DNA from: Chelatococcus sp. HY11 | GTDB taxonomy: Bacteria; Pseudomonadota; Alphaproteobacteria; Rhizobiales; Beijerinckiaceae | Reading direction: 5' to 3' | DNA: 64,000 bases | NCBI RefSeq assembly: GCF_018398335.1 | Contig: NZ_JAHBRX010000001.1 | Span: 3,464,001-3,528,000 of the forward strand | In this document: positions 46,392 through 55,967 of the stretch, in pieces | How the letters are laid out: the number at the start of each line of letters is the position of its first letter | Position numbering within the stretch: position 1 is the stretch's first letter | The notes under the pieces: generated by a model | The model's input: the letters and a program-made list of their open reading frames with translations, nothing else | Databases searched by the model: none | Told to the model about the DNA's origin: nothing | Position numbers and translations under genes: made by a program

Positions 46392-47639
46392 TCAGGCTGC
46401 CAGCAGCTCGTGCCCGTCGTGGCCGGCGATGGTGACGTCCAAGATGCGGCCGGGGACGGCGGCGGAGGCGAGGCGCACCAGCGTGAAACCCTCGGTGCGG
46501 CCAAGCTCGGCGTTTTCGGTGAGCACCGGCACCTGACGGCCGACCTCGCGCGCGAGATGGCGGGCGAGCGCCTCCGCGCCCTTCTCGCGCAGGCGGCGGG
46601 CGCGGTCCTTGATGAGCGCCCGATCGACCTGCGGCATGCGCGCGGCCGGCGTGCCGGGGCGCGGCGAGAAGGGGAAGACATGGAGGTGGGTGAGGTCGCA
46701 TTCGTCGATGATGGCGAGCGAGCGTGCGAACATATCCTCGGTCTCTGTCGGAAAGCCGGCGATGATGTCGGCGCCGAACACCACATCGGGCCTCAGCTTG
46801 CGGACATCCTCGCAGAAGCGGATGGCGTCGTCGCGCAGGTGGCGGCGCTTCATGCGCTTCAGGATGAGATCGTCGCCCGCCTGCAGCGAGAGATGCAGGT
46901 GCGGCATCAGACGCGGCTCGGTGGCCAGCGCGTCGAGCAGATCGTCGTCGGCTTCCACGGAGTCGATCGACGAGATGCGCAGGCGCGGCAGCTCCGGAAC
47001 ATGCCTGAGGATCTGCTTGACCAGTCTGCCGAGCGTCGGCGTGCCGGGCAGGTCGCGGCCGTAGCTCGTGATGTCCACGCCCGTGACGACGACCTCTCCG
47101 CAACCGTTCTCCGCGAGCCGTCGCACCTGATCGACGACGGCGCCCATGGCGACGGAACGCGAATTGCCGCGGCCATAGGGAATGATGCAGAAGGTGCAGC
47201 GGTGGTCGCAGCCGTTCTGCACCTGCACGAAGGAGCGGGGGAGCCCGCCGTAGCCATCGACGAGATGGCTCGCGGTTTCCTTCACCGCCATGATGTCGCC
47301 GACGAGGATGCGCTCGGCGGGCGCGGCTCCGGCGATGGCGGCCCAGGTCCCGGCCTGCATCTTCTCGGTGTTGCCGATGACGTGGTCGACTTCCGCCATC
47401 GCGGAGAAGGTCGCCGCCTCGATCTGGGCGGCACAGCCGGTAACGACGATGCGCGCCTGCGGCCGCTCGCGGCGAAGTCTGCGGATGGTCTGGCGGGCTT
47501 GCCGGCTAGCCTCGGCGGTCACGGCGCAGGTGTTGATGATGACGAGGTCGTCGGCGCCGGCTGCATCGGCATGGCGCTTCATCGCCTCCGATTCGTAGGT
47601 GTTCAGCCTGCAGCCGAAAGTGACGACGTCGATCGCCAT
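46392..47639 (-). CDS. mtaB: tRNA t6A37 methylthiotransferase MtaB
   Basis: This radical-SAM enzyme, 415 residues, adds a methylthio group to t6A at position 37 of tRNAs. The N-terminal UPF0004 domain carries Cys in TFGCRLNTYESEAM, INTCAVT and TGCAAQIE. The radical-SAM Cys set is QNGCDHRCTFCIIPYGRG. The TRAM domain is at the C-terminus. ATG 47639 shares its A with the dapF stop (TGATG), so translation is coupled. The order dapF-mtaB-ftsY is typical in Hyphomicrobiales. Confidence 0.95.
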   Translation of the reverse strand: MAIDVVTFGCRLNTYESEAMKRHADAAGADDLVIINTCAVTAEASRQARQTIRRLRRERPQARIVVTGCAAQIEAATFSAMAEVDHVIGNTEKMQAGTWAAIAGAAPAERILVGDIMAVKETASHLVDGYGGLPRSFVQVQNGCDHRCTFCIIPYGRGNSRSVAMGAVVDQVRRLAENGCGEVVVTGVDITSYGRDLPGTPTLGRLVKQILRHVPELPRLRISSIDSVEADDDLLDALATEPRLMPHLHLSLQAGDDLILKRMKRRHLRDDAIRFCEDVRKLRPDVVFGADIIAGFPTETEDMFARSLAIIDECDLTHLHVFPFSPRPGTPAARMPQVDRALIKDRARRLREKGAEALARHLAREVGRQVPVLTENAELGRTEGFTLVRLASAAVPGRILDVTIAGHDGHELLAA

Positions 47640-48508
47640 CAGGCGGCGCCCGCGAAAATTTCCGGCGGGAAGCGGGCTTCCCATTCGAAGGCAACGGCGC
47701 CCGTCATGAGGACATGACCGTCGCTTTCCCGCCAGGTGATGGTGAGATCGCCGCCGGGCAGGCTGACGACCACCTCGCGATCGGTGAGGTTCTTGCGCGC
47801 GGCCGCGACAGCCGCTGCGCAGGCGGCGGAGCCGCAGGCGCGCGTGATGCCGGCCCCGCGCTCCCATACCCATAGATCGATGTGCCGGCGATCCTTCACG
47901 GCCGCGAGCGAGATATTGGCGCGCTCGGGAAAGATCGGGTGGTTCTCGAGCAGCGGGCCGATGGCCGGCAGGTCATAGGCCTTCACGTCATCCACCCAGA
48001 AGATGGCATGGGGGTTGCCCATGTTGACGGCGGATGGCGAATGCAGGATGGGCGCATCGATCGGACCGATCTGCAGCTCGATCGCGCGGGTGTCGCGGAA
48101 TTCTTCCGCCAGCGGGATCTGGTCCCAGCCGAAGCGTGGCGCCCCCATGTCGACGGTGAAGGTGAGCGCGTCGACACGCGTGCAAGGCAAGACGCCGGCA
48201 GAGGTCTCCAGCGTCAGGCTGTCGCGGTCGCCATCCTTCATGAGGTGCCAGGCCACGCAGCGCGTGCCGTTGCCGCAGGCCGCCGATTCCGAACCGTCGG
48301 TGTTGTAGATGCGCATGAAGGCATCCGTGCCAGGCGTCACGGGCGCATGCAGCACCATCAGCTGATCGAACCGGGAATGCGGATCGCCAGCGATGGCACG
48401 CGCTTCCGCCGGTGTCACGACGTGGTCGCAGCCGCGCAGGTCGAGAACGACGATCTCGTTGCCGATGCCGTTCATCTTGGCGAAGGAGTGGTTGGCGAGC
48501 GTGCTCAT
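47639..48508 (-). CDS. dapF: Diaminopimelate epimerase DapF
   Basis: This lysine/peptidoglycan biosynthesis enzyme converts LL- to meso-diaminopimelate. The 289-residue protein has both catalytic Cys residues: [15 protein letters not shown] and [15 protein letters not shown]. It begins [20 protein letters not shown], the usual DapF start. ATG 48508 is chosen; the frame runs upstream to 48646 without similarity. It is the first gene of the pair with mtaB. Confidence 0.97.
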   Translation of the reverse strand: MSTLANHSFAKMNGIGNEIVVLDLRGCDHVVTPAEARAIAGDPHSRFDQLMVLHAPVTPGTDAFMRIYNTDGSESAACGNGTRCVAWHLMKDGDRDSLTLETSAGVLPCTRVDALTFTVDMGAPRFGWDQIPLAEEFRDTRAIELQIGPIDAPILHSPSAVNMGNPHAIFWVDDVKAYDLPAIGPLLENHPIFPERANISLAAVKDRRHIDLWVWERGAGITRACGSAACAAAVAAARKNLTDREVVVSLPGGDLTITWRESDGHVLMTGAVAFEWEARFPPEIFAGAA

Positions 48509-48891
48509 GGTTTCGGCCGGTGGTGCAAACGTCTGGACAGATGGGGGCCTTTTAGAATGATTGCGAGAGGGTGCCAATCCGTCAAAGACATCACGGCTTT
48601 CAGTTATTTGCGCGCCATGGCGCGCTTTGCCGCAAATAAGCGCCAAATCGCGATGAACATCCCTTAAAGCATCTCTCGCTCACGGACGCCGAGAATCGTA
48701 TCGTCGCGATAGCGAAAAGATAGCGATTCGCGGCTGTGGCGAGGAGCCAGGCAATGAGGGAGAGCCGGGCGTTGGGAGAAGTCGCAATCCTGCAAGACGT
48801 GCCGCGTCGATCCGTGCCTCGTCCGGATGCGCGTCGCAAGGCGCGTGGCTTGAATGGGCCCCGGGGCTCTGGGCCGGTCGCAACGCGGATC
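48509..48891. other. Divergent intergenic region
   Basis: This gap of 383 bp lies between dapF and the exported GyrI-like gene, which are read apart, so both promoters should be here. An in-frame extension of the GyrI-like gene to ATG 48736 exists, but it would bury the signal peptide. No other feature is seen. Confidence 0.45.
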
Positions 48892-49569
48892 ATGTCAGGG
48901 CTGGTCATCTCAAGATTGGTTGTCTCTCGACTGATCCTGGCCGCCCTGTTTGCCGCCGGCCCCGTCGTGGCATCCAAGGCTTTCGCGCAGGAAGCCGCGC
49001 AACCCCCCGCCGCCTCGTCCCCCGCGCCTGCGGAAGGCGCCCAGCCTTTGCCGCGGACTGCCGAGGAATTGCCGGCTCTCGTGCCTTCCACGGGCAACAG
49101 CGGCGACGCGGAGGACGTAACCCTTCCCGAGAAGCCGGCGGCGGTGCTGAAGGGCGGTGAAAGCTCGTGGGACGATGGCTTCAAGAACCTGACGGAGAGC
49201 TTCACCCGCATCCAGGACGCGCTGGCGAAGGCGGGATTGAAACCGGCCGGACGGCCCATAGCCATCTTCCTGTCGGCGGATGACACCCATTTCCGGTTCG
49301 AGGCCATGGTACCGCTCGCCGCGCCGTTTCCCGGCGGCGGCGAGATCGCGCCTGGCATCACAGCCGGCGTGACCCCATCCGGGAGGGCCTTGCGCTTCGT
49401 GCACAAGGCACCTTACGACGAAATCGACACGACCTATGAGGCGATCACCGCCTATCTCGACTCAAAGAACATGGTCGCGAAGGACACCTTCATCGAGGAA
49501 TATCCATCGCGCACGATGGACCCGGATGATCCGGAGCTCGAGATCAACGTCTACGTGCAGCCCAAATAG
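48892..49569 (+). CDS. Exported GyrI-like effector-binding domain protein
   Basis: This protein has 225 residues from ATG 48892. A signal peptide (VVSRLILAALFAAGPVVASK, then AFAQ) is followed by a Pro/Ala-rich linker and a C-terminal domain similar to the GyrI/AraC effector-binding fold: FRFEAMVPLAAPFPGGGEI, HKAPYDEIDTTYEAITAYL, FIEEYPSRTMDPDDPELEI with the final NVYVQPK. Such domains usually bind small molecules in regulators, but here the protein is periplasmic, so it is not itself a transcription factor. It is convergent with the methyltransferase gene (14 bp apart). Confidence 0.82.
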   Translation: MSGLVISRLVVSRLILAALFAAGPVVASKAFAQEAAQPPAASSPAPAEGAQPLPRTAEELPALVPSTGNSGDAEDVTLPEKPAAVLKGGESSWDDGFKNLTESFTRIQDALAKAGLKPAGRPIAIFLSADDTHFRFEAMVPLAAPFPGGGEIAPGITAGVTPSGRALRFVHKAPYDEIDTTYEAITAYLDSKNMVAKDTFIEEYPSRTMDPDDPELEINVYVQPK

Positions 49570-49583
49570 AGATTGCGCTCCGC

Positions 49584-50675
49584 TCACCGTGCCAACTTGC
49601 GCACCATGCGCAGACTTCCTCCCGCGATCCCGCGAAGCAGCCGCAGCATCCGCGCCACGAGGCCATCGCCACTCGCGTAGCGGATATAGGCGGCGGCGAT
49701 GCGGTGGGCACGCGAATGGAAGGCGACGTCGCGGAAATACCTAAGCTCCGTGACTTCGGCGACAAGCGTGTCCTTCTCAAAGGTCGCGATGCGCCTGATT
49801 TCCCGGGCGCGCTCCTCCGACAACAGGGCGAGTTCGCGATAATGGGCGACATCCCCTGCCGGGTCATCAGCCGCGCTCTTCAGGCGTTCAATCTCAAGCC
49901 AAGGCGCGATATAGGCAGTGCGGGACAAGGGGGTAGAGACCGCGGCCGGCGCGACTGTCGCGTTCCAGACGCCCACGAAGAAAGTCGCACTCTCCGGTGT
50001 AACGCTGTGCTCCTTCTCAGCCGGCAGGAGAAGTGACTGAGCAATGGTCTCCGCATTCAGGCTGAGATCCATGGCATCGTCATGCGTGGCGAGCCGCGCG
50101 TTGCCCTCCTCGAGGATCGACAGGCCGGTCAGGGGGGCGCCCAGGAGCCATTGCGATGCCGGGCCTAGAACGGCAACGGTGGTGTCCTTGAATTCCTGAA
50201 GGCTGTAGGTTTTCTGGTGGAAGGGGTTTTGAATGCCCCGGCGCGTGTCGATGGCATCATTGGGGCAGCTGATGATGATCGCGCCGCCTGGCGCCAGCTG
50301 GGCGCGAAGGTTTTCCAGCAACCGGCTCGCGCTCGATACATGCTCGATCGTCTCGAAACAGGTGATGAGATCGAATGGTCCATGCCCATGAAAAGTCGCG
50401 GGGGAAAGCGCATCACCCGCGATAAACGTGATGCCGGGCTTGGCGAAACGTGTGTTGGCGGCCTCGATCGCTTCCTTGGCGATGTCTATGCCGACGACCG
50501 TGGTGGCTCCGCTCGCACGGAGGAAGCTTGTGCCGTAGCCTTCGCCGCAAGCGACATCGAGCACGCGCTTGCCGGTGCAGAGGGGCCTTGCGAGCAGATA
50601 GCGCGCGACATGCTCGGCAGCGAGCATTGCATCGTAAGGCATGGTGCCGGGGGAGAAGCTGATCCGCTCAGCCAT
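49584..50675 (-). CDS. SAM-dependent methyltransferase with helical C-terminus
   Basis: This 363-residue protein has a class I methyltransferase domain: KRVLDVACGEGYGTSFLRAS (SAM motif I), then VVGIDIAKEAIEAA, DLITCFETIEHVSS and GGAIIISCPN. The last 100 residues are helical and charged (EIERLKSAADDP, LALLSEERAREIRRIATFEK), possibly a coiled coil, ending in a basic tail. It is related to enzymes that methylate sugars or cap surface glycans. ATG 50675 overlaps the glycosyltransferase stop by 8 bp, so the pair is coupled and probably works on the same glycan. Confidence 0.85.
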   Translation of the reverse strand: MAERISFSPGTMPYDAMLAAEHVARYLLARPLCTGKRVLDVACGEGYGTSFLRASGATTVVGIDIAKEAIEAANTRFAKPGITFIAGDALSPATFHGHGPFDLITCFETIEHVSSASRLLENLRAQLAPGGAIIISCPNDAIDTRRGIQNPFHQKTYSLQEFKDTTVAVLGPASQWLLGAPLTGLSILEEGNARLATHDDAMDLSLNAETIAQSLLLPAEKEHSVTPESATFFVGVWNATVAPAAVSTPLSRTAYIAPWLEIERLKSAADDPAGDVAHYRELALLSEERAREIRRIATFEKDTLVAEVTELRYFRDVAFHSRAHRIAAAYIRYASGDGLVARMLRLLRGIAGGSLRMVRKLAR

Positions 50676-52842
50676 GACAGAGGACCTTGGGGGCGACCGT
50701 AGGGAATGGCGAGGCGTGACGCGGCCTCTGGCCGAACAGCTGGGCGACGCGCGCGCGGTATACCGCATGGGAATGCTGCCGCGCGACCAGCTCCAGCGCA
50801 GCTTGGCTGAATGTCTGCAGCAGTGCGGGATCGCGATGGAGCCGAACCAAGGCTTCCACATAGGCGTCGGCCATTGCGTCGTTGTCCCACAGCGCTGGCA
50901 ACAGAATGCCCGTCTTCCCATCGATCACGACTTCAGAAATGCCGCCGACATCAGACGCGACCACGGGGAGCCCATGACTCATGGCCTCCAGTATCGTGTT
51001 TGGAACGCCGTCATAGTGGCTCGTATACATCAATGCCAGGTATGTATTCGGCGACAGGGACTCGAAGCCGTTATAGGGGCCGTGAAAGGTGAGGTTCTTA
51101 TACCCATCGAGCTGCGTCGCGCTGAAGCCATTGAAGACAGCTCCGCCGAATGCGTGAATATGCACATTTGGAAGCCGGCGCTGCAGCCGCTCGGCAACGA
51201 GTGGCAGAAGATCCGGACGTTTCTCGGAATCGAGCCGTGACGCCCAGAGAATGCGGGACTGTGCCTCCGGCGTTTGCGGGGCAATCACGGCCGGCCGCTG
51301 CACCGGCGCGTAGAGGCATTCCCATTTTTCGGTCTGAGTGCCGACACGGTGGCGGTCACGGTCTATCATTGCCTGGCTGTCGCAAATAATTTTTGAAAGA
51401 GAATCAATATTCTCCACGATAAGATTCAGGGGTGAATAGTAAATGAACTTGCGGCCGTCCTGAATAAGCTCCGTTTCGCAGAAATGATAATAGACGCATT
51501 CGTGTTGACCCATAATGGGGCCGAACGCCGTCAGGAAGCGCTCGGTAAATACGGAATCGCGCAGATGGATGCGCGCGTCCGGCGTGCGCGACTGGATGAG
51601 CTTGAGCGTGAGGAGGCACCGCTTGTCCATCGGCAGTCCCCCGCAGAGGCTGCCGAAGTCGACGATGCTTGCATTGGGCGGCACGCGATCCTCCCAGGAC
51701 GGGCCCGCACGATTCTCCCCGAAAATCAGCAGCGTGTCGGAAAGAGGTTCGTTCTGGTACATGGCCTCGAGCAGTTCGAGAAAATACTTCTCGGCGCCAC
51801 CGCGCGGCATGAAGGGCAACAGGAAGACATCCGTGAAATCCGCGTCGCCGATGGCTTGGCAGACCTTGTAGTAGGCCACGCCCGCCGAGAGGTCCTGCAT
51901 GGAATTCGAGATGAGATCACAGTGCTCATATTTCGGTGTCGAGATAAGAGGCTCGATCGCGTTGGCAGCGTCGATCGCACGGCGAATATCGCCGCGTGCG
52001 AGAAGGTCTCGCGATGGCGGATCCATCGGCTTGACTGCGCCGGGGGCTTTCGCGACGCGATCGTAATAGGGGGCGCAGATCTTGAGATAAGTTTTCGGCA
52101 CGAACAGGGGGTTGGGCGGGATCTGGCATGTCGACGCGGACTCCGCGCTATCGAGCAGACTTCCCCGGCGCTTGCGATAGAACAGGAGCGTCCCGGGGGC
52201 GATGCGCATGTCGAAACCGGCGGCGACCGCCGCGCAATTGAGATCCCAATCCTCGAAGGCGTAACCTGAGGAAAGCCTGAGATCGGAATAGCGCAGCTCA
52301 GCGAAGGCGTCACGATGGGCGCAGAGCCGCGATGTGAACGGGTGCATGTCGATGAGGGCGAACGGCGTCACCGTGGCGAGATCGCGATAGGCCCAGATGT
52401 GGTAGGTCGCCCCGAAGGCGAAGAGATATTCCGGAAACACGAGGCAGCGCGGTCCAGCGCCACGCGCGGTCCGGATGGTCTCCTTCAGAAAATTGGGCGA
52501 GACAAGGTCGTCCGCGTCCGCTGTCAGAATGAATTCGCCACGCGCTCGTGCAATGCCGTCGTTGCGTGATAGGCCGAGCGAGCCGTTGTCGACATCGAGC
52601 ATTTCGACATGGGCATAGCCGTTGAGGTCGTGTCCCGCCAGAACGGCGCGCGTCGCATCATCGCTGCGGTCGAATACCGCTACGAGTTCGATGGCAAGGC
52701 CATCGTCGTGAGCCACAGCAAGCGCCTCATCCAGTGAAAGGAGCGTGCGCTTCAGGAAGACCGCTTCGCGATGTATGTTGAGGATGATGGATGCGTGAAA
52801 AGTCCGCGACGCTTCCACTTCGACGCCCCCCAGCGTGGTCAT
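50668..52842 (-). CDS. Two-domain glycosyltransferase (GT2-like plus GT4-like)
   Basis: This protein is about 724 residues from ATG 52842; TTG 52899 is an alternative. The N-terminal GT-A domain begins FHASIILNIHREAVFLKRTL and carries the DxD-like FILTADADDLVSPNF and the later FEDWDLNCAAV (an ED motif). The C-terminal GT-B domain (from about residue 360) has FLLPFMPRGGAEKYFLELLE and the retaining-enzyme end YDGVPNTILEAMSHGLPVVA. Two glycosyl transfers in a single chain suggest synthesis of a surface polysaccharide or glycosylated appendage. It is co-transcribed with the methyltransferase. No transport or other sugar genes are adjacent. Confidence 0.87.
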   Translation of the reverse strand: MTTLGGVEVEASRTFHASIILNIHREAVFLKRTLLSLDEALAVAHDDGLAIELVAVFDRSDDATRAVLAGHDLNGYAHVEMLDVDNGSLGLSRNDGIARARGEFILTADADDLVSPNFLKETIRTARGAGPRCLVFPEYLFAFGATYHIWAYRDLATVTPFALIDMHPFTSRLCAHRDAFAELRYSDLRLSSGYAFEDWDLNCAAVAAGFDMRIAPGTLLFYRKRRGSLLDSAESASTCQIPPNPLFVPKTYLKICAPYYDRVAKAPGAVKPMDPPSRDLLARGDIRRAIDAANAIEPLISTPKYEHCDLISNSMQDLSAGVAYYKVCQAIGDADFTDVFLLPFMPRGGAEKYFLELLEAMYQNEPLSDTLLIFGENRAGPSWEDRVPPNASIVDFGSLCGGLPMDKRCLLTLKLIQSRTPDARIHLRDSVFTERFLTAFGPIMGQHECVYYHFCETELIQDGRKFIYYSPLNLIVENIDSLSKIICDSQAMIDRDRHRVGTQTEKWECLYAPVQRPAVIAPQTPEAQSRILWASRLDSEKRPDLLPLVAERLQRRLPNVHIHAFGGAVFNGFSATQLDGYKNLTFHGPYNGFESLSPNTYLALMYTSHYDGVPNTILEAMSHGLPVVASDVGGISEVVIDGKTGILLPALWDNDAMADAYVEALVRLHRDPALLQTFSQAALELVARQHSHAVYRARVAQLFGQRPRHASPFPTVAPKVLCHG

Positions 52843-53450
52843 GTGAGCCACGGTCCGTGGCGCTCGGCGCGATCTAACGTGAATTGGAAGATGGGTCAAT
52901 GTAATGGCAGCAAATCTTGGGCGCGATTGCAGGTCCTGATTTCATGGAACGACGGCGCGGCTACTTGTGTGACGCTGCCGGGGCAGCATAAGGACTCACG
53001 TAAAATTGGACGCAATTTCGCCATCTTTTATTCAAATCGACATTCTGACGCTTTCGTCTCGCGCCGTGATGAGTTGTCCAGACGCGAGATATTGCCCGCT
53101 TTAAATTTTATCTTTTGTATATACAAGCCTAGCCTTGATCTCGCGGCACGCTTCTCCATATGTGCGGCGTTGCTCGCGGAAAGGGCGCGGTTGCAGCAAT
53201 CAGCACGCGCGGTGCACGAGTTGCCGGCGAGGCGCTATGGAGATCCGGGCAAAACATGGGTCGCTCGGCAAACCTTGACTCATCAAGCCCTGTGGCTCAT
53301 AAGGCGCGGATATTTGCCCGAACCCTGCCGTGTTCGAGAGCCGCCGACTGGTCCGAGAGACCGGAGGTCAACGTCCGACAGCGCTGTGCGCCCTCGGGCG
53401 TGATCGCGCTTGAAGACGACGTGCGTGGGGGAGGGCTATCAGGAGTGACT
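52843..53450. other. Large intergenic region, no convincing gene
   Basis: This 608 bp lies between the divergent glycosyltransferase gene and the small gene before ffh. The part at about 53020-53130 is AT-rich (ATTTTATCTTTTGTATATAC), which suits a promoter. Open frames cross the region but show no domain or ribosome binding site. Confidence 0.5.
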
Positions 53451-53672
53451 ATGGCATTGGCTGACACGCCTTTGAGGATTGAGGACGCGATCAACGAGCT
53501 CTGCCCATGGTCCGGGCGGCCGATCGCGGCTGACAGCCTCACGCGTTACAAAGGGGCGGTCGTTGGCTTCTGCAATCCCGGATGCCGGGACAAATTCGAG
53601 ACGGCCGTCAAGCATTTCGAGGCCGCGCTGGTCGTCCGTCGGGCGACGCGGGCCGGACAAGTCGAGGAGTGA
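53451..53672 (+). CDS. Small zinc-ribbon-like protein (often annotated glutathione S-transferase-like)
   Basis: This 73-residue protein has AGGAGTG as ribosome binding site just upstream of ATG 53451. Two Cys-containing motifs, INELCPWSGRPI and VVGFCNPGCRDKFETAVKHF, look like a YHS-type or TRASH-like metal-binding fold. Homologues in Hyphomicrobiales, as I recall, lie just upstream of ffh and carry a misleading glutathione S-transferase label; the size rules out a full GST. The function is unknown. It ends 3 bp before the ffh start codon and is surely in the same operon. Confidence 0.85.
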   Translation: MALADTPLRIEDAINELCPWSGRPIAADSLTRYKGAVVGFCNPGCRDKFETAVKHFEAALVVRRATRAGQVEE

Positions 53673-53675
53673 ACT

Positions 53676-55247
53676 GTGTTCGACAATCTCTCCGATAAGC
53701 TCTCCGGCATTTTCAACGCGCTGACCAAGCGCGGCGCGCTCTCCGAGGAGGACGTCAACGCCGCGCTTCGTGAAGTGCGCCGCGCACTGCTCGAGGCGGA
53801 TGTCGCACTGGAAGTCGCGCGCAGCTTCATCGACAAGGTGCGCAGCCGCGCCGTCGGCGCCGAGGTCATCAAGTCGGTGACCCCCGGTCAGATGGTCGTG
53901 AAGATCGTTCACGACGAACTTGTTGCGATGCTTGGCGCGGAAGCAGAGAGCATCGATCTCGAGGCTCCTGCGCCCGTCGGTATTCTGATGGTCGGCCTGC
54001 AGGGCTCGGGCAAGACCACGACGACGGCGAAGATCGCCAAGCGCCTCACCGACAAGGCCAAGCGCCGCGTCCTTCTGGCGTCGCTCGATACGCGCCGTCC
54101 CGCCGCCATGGAGCAGCTCGCCGTGCTCGGCAAGCAGGTGGGTGTCGAGACCTTGCCGATCATCGCCGGCCAGTCCGCCGTGCAGATCGCTCGCCGCGCC
54201 ATGGAGGCCGCGCGCCTTGGTGGCTTCGACGTGGTCATGCTCGACACCGCGGGCCGCGTCACCCTCGACGAGGCGCTGATGCTCGAGGCGGCCGAGGTGA
54301 AGGCCGTCGCGCAGCCGCACGAGGTGCTCCTGGTCGCCGACAGCCTCACCGGCCAGGACGCGGTGAATACGGCCAAGGCCTTCGATGGCCGGCTGGGGCT
54401 CACGGGCATCGTGCTGACCCGTATGGACGGCGACGGCCGTGGCGGCGCGGCGCTCTCCATGCGCGCCGTCACCGGCAAGCCGATCAAGCTCGTCGGCACC
54501 GGCGAGAAGGTCGACGCGCTGGAGGACTTCCATCCGGCCCGTGTCGCCAACCGCATTCTCGGCATGGGCGACATCGTCTCCCTGGTGGAAAAGGCGGCGG
54601 AAAGCTTCGACGCCGAGCGCGCCCAGCGCATGGCCGAGAAGATGCGCAAGGGCTCCTTCGATCTGGAGGACCTGCGTGATCAATTGGCCCAGATGGAAAA
54701 GCTCGGCGGCATGGGCGGCCTGCTCGGGATGCTGCCGGGCATCGCCAAGATGAAGTCCCAGATCGCCAGCGCCAATCTCGACGACAAGGTGGTGAAGCGC
54801 CAGACCGCCATCATCGATTCGATGACGGTGAAGGAGCGCCGCAATCCGGACATCCTCAAGGCCAGCCGCAAGAAGCGCATCGCCGCTGGCTCCGGCACCA
54901 AGGTCGAGGACGTCAACAAGCTCCTGAAGATGCACCGGACCATGGCCGACGTCATGAAGTCCATGGGCAAGGGCGGCCGGGGCGGTATCGCGGGCGCGCT
55001 TGGCAACATGTTCGGCCTTGGCGGCGGCGGCATGCCCAACATCGATCCCTCCAAGGTGACGCCGGAGATGCTGGAGCAGATGAAATCGCAACTGCCCGGC
55101 GGGCTTGGCGGTGGCGGGCTGCCTGCCCTGCCGCCCGGCGGCTTCGGCGGAGGCTCCAAGCTTCCCGGCATGGGTGGCGGGCTTCCCGGCCTCGGGCCAA
55201 AACTGCCCGGGCTCGGTGGGTTTCCCGGATTGGGGAAGAAGAAGTGA
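53676..55247 (+). CDS. ffh: Signal recognition particle protein Ffh
   Basis: This SRP GTPase, 523 residues from GTG 53676 (GAGGAG upstream), binds signal sequences and the 4.5S RNA. The NG domain has VGLQGSGKTTTTAKIAKRL, DTRRPAAMEQLAVL, DTAGRVTLDE and TRMDGDGRGGAALS. The M domain follows with Met-rich helices (MEKLGGMGGLLGMLPGIAKM) and RRNPDILKASRKKRIAAGSG. The C-terminal tail of about 60 residues is Gly/Pro-rich and repetitive, as in other alphaproteobacteria. The partner FtsY is at 43.8 kb. The stop shares a base with the next start. Confidence 0.97.
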   Translation: MFDNLSDKLSGIFNALTKRGALSEEDVNAALREVRRALLEADVALEVARSFIDKVRSRAVGAEVIKSVTPGQMVVKIVHDELVAMLGAEAESIDLEAPAPVGILMVGLQGSGKTTTTAKIAKRLTDKAKRRVLLASLDTRRPAAMEQLAVLGKQVGVETLPIIAGQSAVQIARRAMEAARLGGFDVVMLDTAGRVTLDEALMLEAAEVKAVAQPHEVLLVADSLTGQDAVNTAKAFDGRLGLTGIVLTRMDGDGRGGAALSMRAVTGKPIKLVGTGEKVDALEDFHPARVANRILGMGDIVSLVEKAAESFDAERAQRMAEKMRKGSFDLEDLRDQLAQMEKLGGMGGLLGMLPGIAKMKSQIASANLDDKVVKRQTAIIDSMTVKERRNPDILKASRKKRIAAGSGTKVEDVNKLLKMHRTMADVMKSMGKGGRGGIAGALGNMFGLGGGGMPNIDPSKVTPEMLEQMKSQLPGGLGGGGLPALPPGGFGGGSKLPGMGGGLPGLGPKLPGLGGFPGLGKKK

Positions 55248-55546
55248 TGGATGCGCATCCCGAATTGCTGCGCTTGCGCGGCAGCATCGACAATATTGAC
55301 GCGGCGCTGGTGCATCTTCTGGCGGAGCGCTTCAAATGCACCCAGGCGGTCGGCGAATATAAGGCAACCCATGATCTGCCGCCTGCCGATCCCAGCCGCG
55401 AGGCGAGGCAGATCACCCGCCTGAGGGCGCTCGCCGCCGACGCCCATCTCGACCCAGACTTCGCCGAGAAGTTCTTGAACTTCATCGTCAAGGAAGTGAT
55501 CCGGCATCACGAAACCATCAAGAGCCGGCAGAACCAGGGCGCCTGA
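55247..55546 (+). CDS. Chorismate mutase (AroQ type)
   Basis: This 99-residue helical enzyme converts chorismate to prephenate in Phe/Tyr synthesis. The AroQ pattern is visible: LLRLRGSIDNIDAALVHLLA, ERFKCTQAVGEYKATHDLPP, SREARQITRLRALA and FLNFIVKEVIRHHETIK. ATG 55247 overlaps the ffh stop by one base (TGATG). Chorismate mutase between ffh and rpsP is a known alphaproteobacterial arrangement. Confidence 0.93.
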   Translation: MDAHPELLRLRGSIDNIDAALVHLLAERFKCTQAVGEYKATHDLPPADPSREARQITRLRALAADAHLDPDFAEKFLNFIVKEVIRHHETIKSRQNQGA

Positions 55547-55582
55547 GGCGCCCCTATCGTTAGACCTGAGGAGTAGTCTTTT

Positions 55583-55939
55583 ATGTCCCTGAAGATCCGT
55601 CTGACCCGTGGCGGCGCCAAGAAGCGTCCTTACTACCGCATCGTGGTGGCCGACGCCCGCGCTCCGCGTGACGGCCGCTTCATCGAGAAGATCGGCGCCT
55701 ATGATCCGATGAAGCCGAAGGATGACGCGGCTCGCGTCGTGCTCGACATCGAGAAGGCCAAGTCCTGGCTCGCCAAGGGCGCCCAGCCGACCGACCGCGT
55801 GCTGCGCTTCCTCGATGCCGCCGGCGTCGTCAAGCGTCCGGCCCGCAACAACCCCAAGAAGGCCGAGCCGGGCAAGAAGGCCCAGGAGCGCGCGGCTGAG
55901 CGCGCCGCCGCCGCCGGCGCCGAAGCTGCCGAGGCGTAA
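55583..55939 (+). CDS. rpsP: 30S ribosomal protein S16
   Basis: This 118-residue protein begins [20 protein letters not shown], followed by [20 protein letters not shown], the S16 signature. The C-terminal tail of about 35 residues is Ala/Glu/Lys-rich, an extension common in alphaproteobacteria. The ribosome binding site GAGGAG is just upstream. It is in the ffh-rplS operon. Confidence 0.98.
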   Translation: MSLKIRLTRGGAKKRPYYRIVVADARAPRDGRFIEKIGAYDPMKPKDDAARVVLDIEKAKSWLAKGAQPTDRVLRFLDAAGVVKRPARNNPKKAEPGKKAQERAAERAAAAGAEAAEA

Positions 55940-55967
55940 GCCACGCAACGCAGGGGCAGGATCCTGA

